From positions 1,116,001 to 1,180,000 of the forward strand of contig JAGTXZ010000009.1 in assembly GCA_018398575.1 (NCBI GenBank): a stretch of 64,000 nucleotides of DNA. Reading direction: 5' to 3'. Made by a program: the position numbers and the translations under genes. Below the pieces are notes generated by a model. The model was not told the DNA's origin and made no database searches. It worked only from the letters and a program-made list of their open reading frames with translations. The stretch is from Ampelomyces quisqualis (lineage: Eukaryota > Ascomycota > Dothideomycetes > Pleosporales > Phaeosphaeriaceae). This document shows positions 1-10,429 of the stretch, piece after piece. Each line of letters starts with the position of its first letter. Within the stretch, counting starts at the first letter, position 1.

Positions 1-773
1 CAACTTCTCCTCTCTCCTCTGCGCAAGGAAATGCTCCCTGACTTGCACCCTATCTCTCTCACTCTTCACCCTCTGCTCCTCCAACTGCGCTATTTCCTCC
101 TTCTCCTCCGGCGTCGCTTCAATCAGCTGCACATCCAGCGTCTTGACCAATTGCTCCAGAATCTCGCTCTCGGTCTGAGACCGGACATTCAGCGTGTGCG
201 TGGGCGCCGACGTATCCGGGACGAGCGTAGTCTGGGCATTGGGCGTAGCCGACGGCGGGGCGGGCGTTTGTGTGTTCTGCGGGCCGTTTGGCGAGCGCAT
301 GTAGATATGCAGGAGCGAGGGGCCGTCTGGGTCGTGGTGTCGCGCGATTGTGATGGGGACCGAGGGGTTGCGGAATTTGATGCGGGGGAGCATGGTGCGC
401 CAGAATCTCCTGTGTCATCCACTACATTAGCCATCTGTTGTTGCATGCTGCTGGGTTGTAGGAATGTACCGTGCTCCCAGGTGTCCGCCGTTGTACTTGT
501 GATTAAACTCCATGCTTATTTTGGATACTTCTTTGGGGAGTATGAGTGCGCCTGGCCCGCATCTTATCCATAATAGCTGGTGCAAATGGATATCAGTACA
601 TATCCAGCACGGTGGAAGCGTGGTTTGTGCAGCGGCGGTTCGGAGGTGTCTGCGGAGGAGGAAGTCGTACCTTCTGCCACAGATGTCAGCTCCCGTCAAT
701 GGTGGTGGTGGTGAGAGGTATAAGGCCAACTCACTTCTCTCAGCTTCCGCATGCGTTTCACTATGTTCACCAT
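1..773 (-). CDS. MRP49: Mitochondrial large-subunit ribosomal protein Mrp49/mL61 (3' end outside window)
   Basis: Small protein of the mitochondrial large ribosomal subunit, of the L51/S25/CI-B8 thioredoxin-like family. Read on the minus strand as three exons: 773-735, 576-470 and 409 to the window edge. Introns begin GTGAGT and GTACAT and end CACCAG and ACACAG. The spliced N-terminus is MVNIVKRMRKLRELLWIRCG, followed by the family signatures GPGALILP, GGHLGARRFWR and MLPRIKFRNPSVPI. All three phases join cleanly, and the exon 2/3 join makes the Arg of GARRFW. The C-terminal part becomes charged and coiled (EEKEEIAQLEEQ) and is still open at base 1, so the stop lies outside. The start was chosen because it gives the usual short basic N-terminus directly before the conserved IRCGPGA block. 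Product is supported by several motifs; the tail is unseen. Confidence 0.88.
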
Positions 774-1159
774 GGCTGCTGTGGGATTTACTTAGTCAGG
801 CGCTGCTGTGCCCGTAGAGTCGCGAGATTTCGAGATCGCTGCCGACTAGCGCGAAGTCGCAGGCTTGGCGCATAGTCATAGGAAGTCGTCACATTGCAAT
901 GGTCAAAGTATGCCTGAGGAGATCGCATTGAATTTTTGCAACGCCATACCAAGTACCTAAGTACGCCGAGAAGTTATATCTGCGTTCTTCGTGAGATATG
1001 TCTGCCTAATTACCCACCCGTGCGGCCGTGGCAATTTCAGAAAACATCCAATTACAAACTGGTATATATCTACCCAACCTAACTTTCCATATACATAATC
1101 TGGCTCGGAGCGATCCTGAAGTGCAACAGGCCTAGCCCTTATTGAATGTGCAAATGCAT
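774..1159. other. Intergenic, promoter side of MRP49
   Basis: About 390 bases between the MRP49 start and the stop of the next minus-strand gene. No convincing reading frame or repeat seen; it should hold the MRP49 promoter and the 3' end of the neighbour. Confidence 0.5.
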
Positions 1160-2067
1160 CTAGCGCGCCGATGCTGGTGCTGCGGCTGGAGCCGGAGCGG
1201 GCGCACCTGGGTTCATGCGCTTGCCCCTACGTCATTGTTAGCACTTGCTTCATGCACGCAGAATTTCGAACTTACATGAACGACCTGCTGAAGAAAGAGA
1301 TCAAGATCATGGGCATCCACGACGGCATCTTGGAGAATGCCCAGGTAGCGTAACCGTACGGGATGGCCAAACCATATTTCTGAATATCACCGTTGAAAGG
1401 GTGGAAGAAACCCTCGTAGGGGACAACCTCTTCAATTTTGTTGTCGACAATCAGTTCCTTGTAAGTCTGCGCGGTGGTGCTGGTGCGGTTCAAAGGCTGG
1501 TATCGGACAGTGGGGGAAGGCGCAGACTGGTCAGCCAGAGGCTTGGGGATCTGGAAGTAGTAGAGCGAAGGACAGCCAACCGACCACGTGTTGCAGAGAA
1601 TGTTCTCCTGTTCGCAGTCAAGGTAGGCGAACTTGGGCGGGTTCGGCTTGGCCGCGAGCACGGGAAGAGAGGCCTAGTGTGAAGTCAGTAGATGCCACAG
1701 AATTGCGCAAGACTGCACATACGTTCCACGCTTTGGTCGCGTTAGCGCACAAGCCATAGCATGTTGAGTTGCCGCCCGTGATGAAGACCAGCCAGTCTTG
1801 CGTGGTGGGTGGGCTTGCAGTAGGGTCGACAGTCAGGACCTCCCTCCAGTTCTCCAACGTGATGGGGTGCTGGATCGCTGCCGCCGCCTTGGAAGCAGCC
1901 TTCTCAGTCGCAGCCTTGATGGGCGCCGGGGGGACCGCAGGAATAGACGACGACACGGCAGCAGTGGCCTTGCTGAAGAATCCCTTAACCCGGTCAAGAA
2001 TAGGGATCTGCTCTTGAGCGACCGCGATCGCGGGGAGGGCGAGAAGAATTGATGACGAAAAGCGCAT
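1160..2067 (-). CDS. Secreted/ER conserved fungal protein with thioredoxin-like features
   Basis: Three exons on the minus strand: 2067-1723, 1673-1276 and 1226-1160, about 269 residues. The second intron starts GTAAGT and has a TGCTAAC branch site. It rescues the true C-terminus (GKRMNPGAPAPAPAAAPASAR), which unspliced reading would lose to a stop. A signal peptide (MRFSSSILLALPAIAVAQ) is followed by an Ala/Pro-rich linker, then a folded part with a CYGLC motif after DWLVFITGGNST, an LDCEQE strand, and VGCPSLYYF, which sits where the cis-proline loop of thioredoxin folds lies. A hydrophobic stretch (MPSWMPMILISFFSRSFM) near the end could be a membrane anchor. N-glycosylation sequons are present. 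The fold is inferred from motif order; no catalytic CxxC pair is seen. The start was chosen because an in-frame upstream extension would bury the signal peptide. The partner or reaction is unknown. Confidence 0.75.
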
Positions 2068-2540
2068 GGTGGCGATGTGTGGTGTGGTGAAGGAGAAGCA
2101 GTGGTTGCCTGGCGATGGATGGACGGACAGGTTGTTGTGGATAATGTACGATGATGAAATCAGGGTCCGGACACGAGATGTGGGGTGTAGGTAGCTCAAG
2201 GATAGCCGGTCTGAGGAGCAATTAGAAGCGCTGAAAACACGTGTGTGTCCTTGCAACGAATGTGCGACGATGACCTGCAGCAGAGTACTGATGAAGACAG
2301 GACTGCAAAAAGGGTTAGCGATGGGCAAAAGAACAGCGCCATGGGTCGCTCTCCACGACTTGGCGCTCCGGATCCCGCCAATTTGGAACGAAGCTTGCGC
2401 CGCGAAGCTTCGCCCTGTGCCCACTCGTTCACGGTTGATTGCACGCTCCACCATCTTAGTATAGAAGTTTGCCGACGATCACAACAATGAAGTGAATGCA
2501 TCCACGCAGAGAAACACATGGCCGCTATGACGGGACTCGA
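2068..2540. other. Intergenic promoter region
   Basis: Space between two minus-strand genes. An open frame runs through it in phase with the downstream gene, but it lies upstream of the signal-peptide start and looks non-coding. No motif identified. Confidence 0.4.
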
Positions 2541-4250
2541 TTATCGAACACCACCCAACTCCAGCCTCAACCTCCTCATCCTTTCCGACTCCGTCTCACT
2601 TCCGCCATCGTCACTCCACCCACCCTCCTGCGCCCTCTCCCTCTCCTCAACCTCCCTACTATGCGCAGTCTTATGATACACCCTCCCCGCCGGAGCCGCT
2701 TGACTCTTGTCCTTCTTGTCCGCACTAGCAACTCTGCGAAGTCGCCGACCGGTTTGGATCTGGTCGAGAAGAGCGCCTTTGGATGGAGGCCCCTGGCGAG
2801 CTGGAGCAGGTGGTTGGGGCATGTGAAACGAGGAAGTTGTCGAGTCGGTGGGAGACGGAAGAGGTGGTGGCAGAACGGAACCGCTTTGAGGCATAGGTAA
2901 GATGCTCGGAGACCCCTGAGGTCTGTCTGGACATGGTGGCGATACAGAGCGAGAATAAGGAACGAAATTTTCTGGCGAAGGTGGCCATTCTGGTGCGTTG
3001 TTGTGAGGAGGGGGAGAAGGTGGTGGTGGTGTTGCAGTTCCCACGTGGACCATCGGTGGTGGAGGTGTATGTTGTCGATCAGTTTCTTGAGATGGATGCG
3101 ATGAGGAATTCAGGCGCGGGATCTGGACCGGCGTAGTATCGCCAGAGTGTACTCTTTCTGAAGTATGCGTAGTGTGCGAGTGCTGCGCCGACGGGACACC
3201 CGTTCCCTCTCGCTCAGTTCCCCGAGGTTTCAAACCTCGAGATCTCTCGTCACTTCGTCTACGGCCATCATGTCTGCCTGCATTTTCCCTACGCCTCCGA
3301 TCGCCTCCTCTCCCGCGTCGCTCACCAATCCCACGTCCCCTCGCTTTACTCAACCTCTCTCCTTTCTTCTCCTCAACAGCTGTTCCCTTCTTACCACCCA
3401 TTTCCCTCCACCCATCCACTGTCTTCTCAATCGCACTTCTTTCTCGATGACCATGCTCGTGTTCGGCCTTTACATGTCGATACACTTTAAATGCATGTGC
3501 GGCAAATCCCTCGCCCGCGGCTCTCTTTGGTAGCGAGCCGAAAGGAGTCGTCCCGTCTGGGCCGCGGGTACGGGTTGGTGATCGAGGGAGCCCTGGTTGG
3601 GAGGAAGGAGGATCTTCCGGTGGAGGACGAGGTCGGGAGCGGCTACGGCTGCGGCCGCGAGGGCGAGGTGGTGGAGGTGCTTGATCAGGCGAGGGCAACG
3701 TCCCTGCTGGGCCTGCACCACCCGTCATCATATATCGTGGGTTCTCGTCAGGCGGGCCTTCGGTGATTGAATCCGGCATCTCGCGGGCACTTCGTGTCTG
3801 ACCTAAATCCCTTCCCCTTGGATGATCGCGATGCCTGTGTCCAGAAGCTTCACTGCTTTTATCCCTTCCCTTCGTACCCACGCGTCTTCGCGTATCATCA
3901 TGGCTCCTATCTCGCGATCTATGCCGACGATGTCTTTCTCCTGAGTGATCCCTATGGTGTCGTCGATGCCTGCGTCTTTCTCCATTCTCTTTCTGATCAT
4001 GATGTCGATTTCGATTTCGATGTCCGTCTCTCTCCCCTTCTCCCCGCTCCTTTCCACTCATACTCTCTCCTTTTTGCTTGCGAATTTGCTCTTGCTTATG
4101 CAGCCGATAAGTCCTTATTGCCTCAATGACACCTTCAAGGATCAGTCTCCCTGTACTCACGCTGCTAAGATGCGGATCGCGCGGTCTGTTTCCTGAAACG
4201 AGATCTTGCAGCTGATTTTGGACTCGGTTGCGGTACTCCTCGTTGGACAT
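2541..4250 (-). CDS. Arg/Ser/Pro-rich low-complexity protein, function unknown
   Basis: Single uninterrupted exon, 569 residues. The first ~60 residues are ordinary and probably helical (MSNEEYRNRVQNQLQDLVSG, then a helix around residues 33-60). The rest is disordered: residues ~60-150 are dominated by Arg, His, Glu and Asp with RHRSRDRS-type runs. There are RSRSRSRPRP stretches, long Pro/Ser tracts, and a C-terminal charged helix with DDGGSETESERMRRLRLELG. Such composition is common in nuclear RNA-associated (SR-like) proteins, but no RRM or other folded domain is visible, so that role is only a guess. The gene is long and has no stop in a strongly biased frame, which supports coding. Open frames on the opposite strand here are shadows of the same biased composition. 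Confidence 0.65.
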   Translation of the reverse strand: MSNEEYRNRVQNQLQDLVSGNRPRDPHLSSVSTGRLILEGVIEAIRTYRLHKQEQIRKQKGESMSGKERGEGERDGHRNRNRHHDQKENGERRRHRRHHRDHSGERHRRHRSRDRSHDDTRRRVGTKGRDKSSEASGHRHRDHPRGRDLGQTRSAREMPDSITEGPPDENPRYMMTGGAGPAGTLPSPDQAPPPPRPRGRSRSRSRPRPPPEDPPSSQPGLPRSPTRTRGPDGTTPFGSLPKRAAGEGFAAHAFKVYRHVKAEHEHGHRERSAIEKTVDGWREMGGKKGTAVEEKKGERLSKARGRGIGERRGRGGDRRRRENAGRHDGRRRSDERSRGLKPRGTEREGTGVPSAQHSHTTHTSERVHSGDTTPVQIPRLNSSSHPSQETDRQHTPPPPMVHVGTATPPPPSPPPHNNAPEWPPSPENFVPYSRSVSPPCPDRPQGSPSILPMPQSGSVLPPPLPSPTDSTTSSFHMPQPPAPARQGPPSKGALLDQIQTGRRLRRVASADKKDKSQAAPAGRVYHKTAHSREVEERERAQEGGWSDDGGSETESERMRRLRLELGGVR

Positions 4251-4701
4251 GGATGTGGATTCTCTGATATGAGGACGTTAGGGCTTATGAATGTCTTAGG
4301 AAGAAGCAGATGCTGGTGTGTGATGTGGTCATATGGTCATATGGTGAATAGTGGCAAACACTTGCTTGTAATCTTGGTGGGGAGTAAACGTGGGGATGTG
4401 AAGTTCGCAAGTGGATGTCACGAACAGCGGCGCGTGAATGATTATGATTGTACCATTCGGCTTAGGCGCGTTGTTTCATTAGTTTTGGGAGCATGTAATT
4501 CAATTTCGAATGTACCCATGTATGGCCTGTCTACTAGAGATCGGCAGACTAAGCTCCTTTCCCGTGATGTAGGCGATTCATCTGTGGCCATCCACGCTTG
4601 CTCAAACTCTCTCGAGCATCTGAAAATTTCCTCTTCAAGTCTACGAGATACCCTTTGCTTTTTGAAATAACAAGCTTGCCTTCTTTTGACGCATCAGCTA
4701 C
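4251..4701. other. Intergenic, nothing recognised
   Basis: About 450 bases between the Arg/Ser-rich gene start and the stop of the broken glycosyltransferase. Overlapping open frames here have no recognisable content. Confidence 0.4.
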
Positions 4702-5645
4702 TTATGCAGTAGCCCACGATGCGTCCCACCATGTCAGCAGGGCCCAAATCTTGACGAATGTGCACCAATACTCAAACACCAGAAAAGCAGGGAAGTAAAC
4801 GATATCTCTAGGGTGTTTCTCAAAGTGCGCGGAGATCTTGATAAACTTCATAGTAACGACCCACATGTAGAGTGCAGTGGCTGTGATGTTGAAGTATTCC
4901 AGCTCGCCATATGTTTGTAAAGTCGCATGTAGGAGCCAGAAAATCAGAAGTTCTTGTATGAGGGACAGCCGGAAGAACCAGATCAGAAGGTTGAATCTCG
5001 TATACGAATATCGAATCCACGACATGCCATGCAAAAGTTGCCGCGGATTCGAACGGTAGCTCGTCCTCATCCAGCGTAGGACTTGTTCGTTGAATTTCGG
5101 CCACTCGCCTAGCTCTGTTATCATTGTCGTCTCCGGGCCTGCCTGAAGAATGATGTTCCAGCCGTGGTCAATGAGCCAGCGTGTATGGAACTTGTCATCA
5201 TCGACGTTCAGGGGACCTAGCATGCCGAACAAAACGCACTCGTTGAGATAAGCTTCGATAAATTCGGGAGAGGCGTAGATTTCGCTTCGAAATGCGCCGA
5301 ATCGGCCAGCCAGTGTTGAAAGCCCGAAAACAGTGTCTCAAAAGCAGCTCTCTGGCCTTTTGCTTTTGTACCAGCGGTAGGTATAACAATCTGAGCTACA
5401 GAATGCTTCATGATGGAATCAACCACATGATGAAAGGTATTTGACAGGATATCCATAGTTGATATGACCACGGAGACGTCCCGTGCGTGATAGCTGGGAT
5501 TAGAAGGCCTAGAAACTGAACGATACCTACGATTGCCCAGGATGCTTAATGAAACACGTATATATCGAAACAAGAAAAGAAAGGCGAAGAAGCTGAGATA
5601 TGTGGTATGGGCACCAGTGCCGTACTCCCAGAAACTGGCGAACAT
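4702..5645 (-). pseudogene. Broken family-2 membrane glycosyltransferase (polysaccharide synthase type)
   Basis: Minus-strand remnant in two frames. The N-terminal part (from 5645) has a membrane segment (YLSFFAFLFLFRYIRVSLSI) and the start of a GT2 domain (SYHARDVSVVISTMD, then QIVIPTAG). The C-terminal part (to 4702) has FRSEIYASPEFIEAYLNE, GPLNVDDDKFHTRW, the AGPETT segment and two or three membrane helices, the usual end of Cps1/hyaluronan-synthase-like fungal enzymes. Between them, around 5290-5340, the frame changes and the middle of the catalytic domain is absent. That part would carry the metal-binding Asp motifs and normally spans more than 100 residues. The joining DNA is only tens of bases, too short to hide it in an intron. 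I read this as an internal deletion plus frameshift. An intact enzyme would polymerise an extracellular sugar chain at the plasma membrane; this copy should not. Confidence 0.75.
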
Positions 5646-7420
5646 CGTTAAAATATTTTTACAAGCTCAGACATGGCTGGAGATCTGAGAGAGCAGACAA
5701 GAATCTAGAGTACTAGATAATTGAAATCATTCTCTATAAAGTCGTGAGTTATTCTGTTGCTGTACACTGCTTGGTGAGAAAAGGTGCTACGTAGCAGCGG
5801 GCTTTATACCGGGAAATATAGTGAATAGTGCAACAAAAAACCGTTCTCTTACGTCCCTAGAAGCTCAACGAAATTTGAATTTCTTTATATTGCAATGAAG
5901 ACGCAATACAAACATACCGCCAACCGCCGAGAACGGCGTTGAGAGGTGTGCGCATGTGAACGCGAGGATTAAATAAAGACTTCGACGAACATCTTCATAT
6001 CAAAAAAGTCCTCTGTGAAAGTGTATATCGCGTGATGATTATTGCGTGATTCTGCGCAAATTAGACGTGCCGAGTTTAGCAATTGTGTAGTCCTCGTGTG
6101 ACTCGTGTCCTGCTGAGTCCAATAGTAGCACAAGTTGGCTCAAACATACAAACGTACAATCGAGGCTTGAGTCGAGTGCTGACTATGAAGGGGCATCGAA
6201 AAGCACTGCTGTCCTATCACTAGTCGATCCTACCAAATGTGAAGGGTGTCCGGAAAGATCCCAAGCAAGTGCTTCTCTCGATACCTAGACTCTCCGGTAT
6301 TATCCATGTCCGTATACGAACTGCGTTCGTCCAGGTGCGAGTATGGAGTATTGTTGATTGTGGAGGTAATGCGATTATTGGTTCTAGGCACTAGATGCGT
6401 CGATTTCATCGAATTGTCTACCACGTGGACCGTGTTACAGCCGTTGGTTCAAAGTCGGAGTTTCTTACAGTAAACGGTGTTGTCCGCAGTCGGACTGACA
6501 TTACAGGGATACACTTCGTTTCATCGTTTATAGTCACTTTCAATGCAGATTAATGTGGCGCGATCATGAAGGATGTGCAAACGTAACGCTCCTTAGTTCA
6601 ACATGCTGTGGCACGCCAACTCAGGCTACAAGACAGGTTCAAAAAGTTGGGGTCTGCTGCACACACTTGGTCAAGGCACGATGTGATCTTTGCCATCACT
6701 CCACCAATTCTGGGTATCCTTTTTACATGTGTCGCCGTGAGAAAATACGCTCTAGTTGGCATGCACACACCCTACTGAACCAAGCTACAGTGATACAAGC
6801 CACACCAGAAGAGCAAGCCCTGAGTCCAAGGCAGGAATTTTGATACAAGTCCACATGTTGTTTCGCCTTGAAAATCACTGCCAATCAGGTTATTCTTCAT
6901 GAAGGTTCCCTTTGACCATCGCGCTTCGGATCGAGACCGGCACAAACCTGACCATGAGGCCACGGTTCTTTTCAATGACTGCCTTAAAGCGCGATTGAGC
7001 CGGTCGGTTGCATATATTTACCCGTCTAATTTGCTCGCTTGCTGCCTCTTTGCATCGTAGACAGGGATCCACATGTACCCCAGAACGCCACAGCTGCTCT
7101 CCGCATCAAACAAGCATGGATGAATGACAATTATCCTCCATTACTAACATCACTCGGGAACAGATAAATTACAAAAACGGACCAAAGGACCAGAAGTACA
7201 CCAACTTAATGGAAGCTGAACACTGAACCCCACAGTATCATCTAGCTCCGCTCAGGGGATTTTCATTCTGCCTAAAGAACATAGGCCACGCTTATACATA
7301 ACCGTAACAGGAATGAACTACATAGTTTTATAAAGCTACGGATCGTCGCCCAGGGCTTATCAACAAGCAAGTCCATATTTCACAAGCAAATATCTTCGAA
7401 AAACGAACATCAGACACATA
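5646..7420. other. 1.8 kb gene-poor stretch
   Basis: No reading frame with recognisable or consistently coding-like content on either strand. Moderately AT-rich. The last ~150 bases form the promoter of the CE5 esterase gene. Confidence 0.45.
7329..7334 (+). promoter_or_regulatory. Candidate TATA box of the CE5 esterase gene
   Basis: TATAAA lies about 90 bases upstream of the ATG at 7421, in a short T-rich context. The position suits a fungal core promoter with a short 5' leader. Sequence match only. Confidence 0.4.
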
Positions 7421-8207
7421 ATGAAGGTCACTGCAGCAGCTGCAATCTTCGCCGGCCTTGCCGCCGCCGGTTCAGTCGAGCTTTTCGAGAGGCAGTCTTG
7501 CCCTAAGGTCTATATCTTCGGTGCTCGCGAGACTACCTTGCCCCAGAGCAATGGCTACGGAACCGCTGCTGGTCTCGTCAACCAGGTCAAGTCCGCCTAC
7601 TCAGGTGCTGGCTCTGAGGCTATTGTCTACCCAGCTTGTGGTGGAGGCTCAGCCTGCGGTGGCGTCAGCTACGAGAACTCTGCTTCTCAAGGAACAGCCG
7701 CTGTCGTCAAAGCTGTCACTGCCTACAACCAGAAGTGCCCGTCCACCCAGATTGTCCTTATCGGATACAGCCAGGTCAGTGACTTTCCCAACAGAACAGT
7801 TAAAGATACTAACTATGACCAGGGTGGTCAGATCATGGACAACGCCCTTTGTGGTGGTGCAGGATCCACTTTGACTGGCAACGCCCTCGCTGCCGTCAAG
7901 GCCGCCATCTTCATGGGTGATCCTCACAACCAGAACGGTCTGCCGTACAACGTCGGCACATGCAAGGCAGGAGGCGTAAGTTCCTCAATTCTGACATGCG
8001 TTTCAAACATAGTAACATTCTTTACAGTTCGCCGCCCGCCCCTCTGGCTTCAAGTGTGCACCAGCCAACACATCCATCATCCAGTCTTACTGCGACTCCG
8101 CCGACCCATACTGCTGCAATGGCAACGACGCCAACTCCCATCAGCAGTACGTCAACAAGTACGGATCGCAGGCCTTGGCTTTCATCAAAAGCAAGGTTAC
8201 CACATAA
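7421..8207 (+). CDS. Secreted CE5 esterase (acetylxylan esterase/cutinase family)
   Basis: Secreted serine esterase of carbohydrate esterase family 5, expected to remove acetyl groups from xylan or to cleave related plant esters outside the cell. Three exons: 7421-7774, 7823-7975 and 8028-8207, 228 residues. Intron 1 (48 bp) has an ACTAAC branch site; intron 2 starts GTAAGT. A signal peptide (MKVTAAAAIFAGLAAAGSVE) precedes CPKVYIFGARETT, a typical CE5 opening. The nucleophile Ser lies in GYSQGGQIMDNALCGG, and intron 1 splits this motif exactly between GYSQ and GGQI. The catalytic Asp is in SADPYCCNG and the His in ANSHQQYV. Cys-rich pairs match the disulfides of the family. Acetylxylan esterase is favoured over cutinase because of SADPYCCNGND and the overall length; substrate is not proven. 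Confidence 0.92.
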
Positions 8208-8607
8208 ATGTTAGGCATGGCAATGTGAAAGGTTGCTCAAAAGAATCGCAGGAAATTTACTCGTTGTAAAGAATTCAGCAAATAAAATGTGCATTTGTCT
8301 TGATGAGAATTATCAGTGAAATGCAGCAATGAGCTGTTAGCCCAAGAGTCGTGATTCTATCTCTCTTAATTCCTCCAAAGTTTCCATAAATGTCTTGATG
8401 TTCTCCTCGGGTGCTAGTTGAAATCGCGCGACGTATTGACTGATCATGGATGATGATAATTCTTTGCTTGAAAGTTGTTGAACTGAATTTATCAGTACCA
8501 TTTGAAATGACTAAAATTCCCTCCAGAACCACAACACAAAACCGGTTCGAAAACGCCGTGCAAATCATACAGTTCATTAAACAATTCCATCAGTTCACCT
8601 TTTACGT
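8208..8607. other. Convergent intergenic, 3' ends of two genes
   Basis: About 400 AT-leaning bases between the stops of the CE5 gene (plus) and the FAD oxidase gene (minus). It should contain both polyadenylation regions; nothing else seen. Confidence 0.45.
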
Positions 8608-9977
8608 TTACAACCTCGCTTTGGGCCACTTGTCCAACAAATCGGTCATCTCGAATCTCGGCCAGTCAGGGTTCAGGCTTGGTGCAGGTCTCTCACGATC
8701 CCAAGCCCACTTCTCTTTGAGTTCAAGCGTGAGATCGTCCTCCAGCATCTGAATGACATATTTTCCTAGTATTGGGAAGAATTTGTAGCCGTGGAAAGAA
8801 CCGCATGTAGCAACATACAGACCCTTGGCGCCAGCGTGTGGTGAGATGATGAAATCCGATGAGGTCGTGAATGCATCCCTGCCGAGTATCAGTAATTGAA
8901 AAGGGGTAAGGTTTGTGCTTCAGAAATTTACCAGCAGATACGGTGTTTCTCCATCTTCCATGTCGCACCATTCTTCCCGTAAAAGACGTTGTTGGCGTGA
9001 TCGATATCCTGCTTCAAGGGGCCAGGCACGTTCCATTGGTTGTAGTCTTTGTCTGATGGCGGTGCTGATACAAAGCGCCCGGGAAGTACTTCATGTGTAT
9101 TCTTGAAGATCTTCTCGCCCCACCACTTCAACTCACGGTCCTTTGTTGGTGGCAAGCTACCAATGAAAGGCCCGTAAGCAGCGGTATAGCCTTGAACACC
9201 GACGGGCATGTTTGCAAAACGCTTGTACGATTGCTCATCTAGGGTGGTCATGCCAGTAGTGATGCCTCCAGCGACGATTCTTGAGCCCGCGCGAAGATTG
9301 TTGTTGCCGCTCGCCTTCGCAGATTGTTCTAATAACTTGGCAGTGTATGCACCAGTGGAAAGAATGACATGGGATGCGGATATGGTATTGCCTTGCTCGG
9401 TCTTGACTCCAGTACATCTCCCGCTGTTGTCGAATACTAAGCCTTCAACTTTTTGTGTGACGTACTTGACGCCGTTCTCAATCGACCGTTTAGTCACAGC
9501 TCTTAGCGCGTCACCAGCCTGTGCCCAACCACTGGTCTTATTCACTAGGACTTCCTTTGCGCCATCGTAATTGGCATCTTCGAACAAACCACCAAATAAC
9601 TTCTTCGCCTCTTCAATAGAGACAGCTTGAAGGTCTGCTTCTCGTCCAAGTGCCTTATAGTTGTTAAGAACATCTTGCGCATAGTCTGATCGGCAAATCC
9701 AGAATATACCAGTCTCGTGGAAGTATGGTTTCCAAAGGGGATCTGACTTGAAAATATCCTGTGCTTCGAGGGCAAGTTCACAGTATACTTTGTCGTCGTA
9801 ATCAGCACGCACCACTTTGTTCCAGTCCCAGGATGCGGCCACGCGGCTGTCAGCGTCATATGCGTCCTGGTCAAGAATAGTGATCTGTCGATCGGGATAC
9901 TTCTTGATGAGGTGGTGAGCTGTGGAAACCCCGAATACGCCCGCGCCGACGATGATATATGATGGTTTAGCGGCCAT
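8608..9977 (-). CDS. FAD-dependent amine oxidase of the sarcosine/saccharopine/fructosyl-amine oxidase family
   Basis: Flavoenzyme of the DAO/monomeric sarcosine oxidase family, oxidising a secondary amine C-N bond to an imine and H2O2. Two exons: 9977-8932 and 8878-8608, 438 residues. The N-terminus shows the dinucleotide fold SYIIVGAGVFGVSTA and an ILDQD acidic strand end. The conserved Cys for covalent flavin sits in RICWDAF, at the exon junction (about residue 348). It is followed by DFIISPHAG, the VATCGSFHGYKFFP block and GKYVIQMLE, the usual order for this family. FIISPHAGAKGLYVATCGSFH resembles saccharopine/pipecolate oxidase-like members more than classical Amadoriases, so the substrate is undecided. 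The start MAAKPSYIIV was chosen because the glycine motif begins right after it; an in-frame upstream ATG at 10142 adds 55 unconserved residues. No peroxisomal SKL ending: the C-terminus is KARL, which could be a weak PTS1 variant. Confidence 0.85.
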
Positions 9978-10429
9978 GTTGAGGACCCGGGGCTTGTCGT
10001 CGCAGAGCATAGAGAGAGGGCAAGTGATACTTGATATGATTTTCTGACCCCTCAAGACATTTATACCAACTCCACAGCTGTGATTTTCTGAATGCGACTT
10101 GCCAGCAAATGTGGGCCGTTCTCGGTCTCGTTGTTTGGTCACTGGAGACTAGGCGCGCGGGGCAGGAGCTACCGTGGAGGTTCTTTCCACATCGAGCAAG
10201 ACTTTGCGGTGGGCAACACTTTCCCGATGCGTTCATCATGATCGCGGCCGGCTGTCATAGCTTTTATCAGATAGACGACAGGATCGATCATGTATCTATC
10301 TGCTGAAGTGTACGATCGCGGTCTTTAAGGCTTAATTCAAGAGAGTTTGCGTCGCGGAATTAGTTAGGCCGGCATTAAGCGGATGCCTCCTTTGGGCACA
10401 CTCACGTAAGACGAGGCTTATCGCTAACA
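9978..10429. other. Upstream region of the FAD oxidase gene
   Basis: Ordinary-composition DNA upstream of the minus-strand oxidase gene, passing into the AT-rich island. No element recognised. Confidence 0.4.

Noticed and set aside
31..573. 180-codon plus-strand frame at the window start
   Set aside because: Opposite MRP49, whose three spliced exons match the family closely.
2496..4196. Several plus-strand frames opposite the Arg/Ser-rich gene
   Set aside because: Shadows of its biased codons; no domains and they overlap each other.
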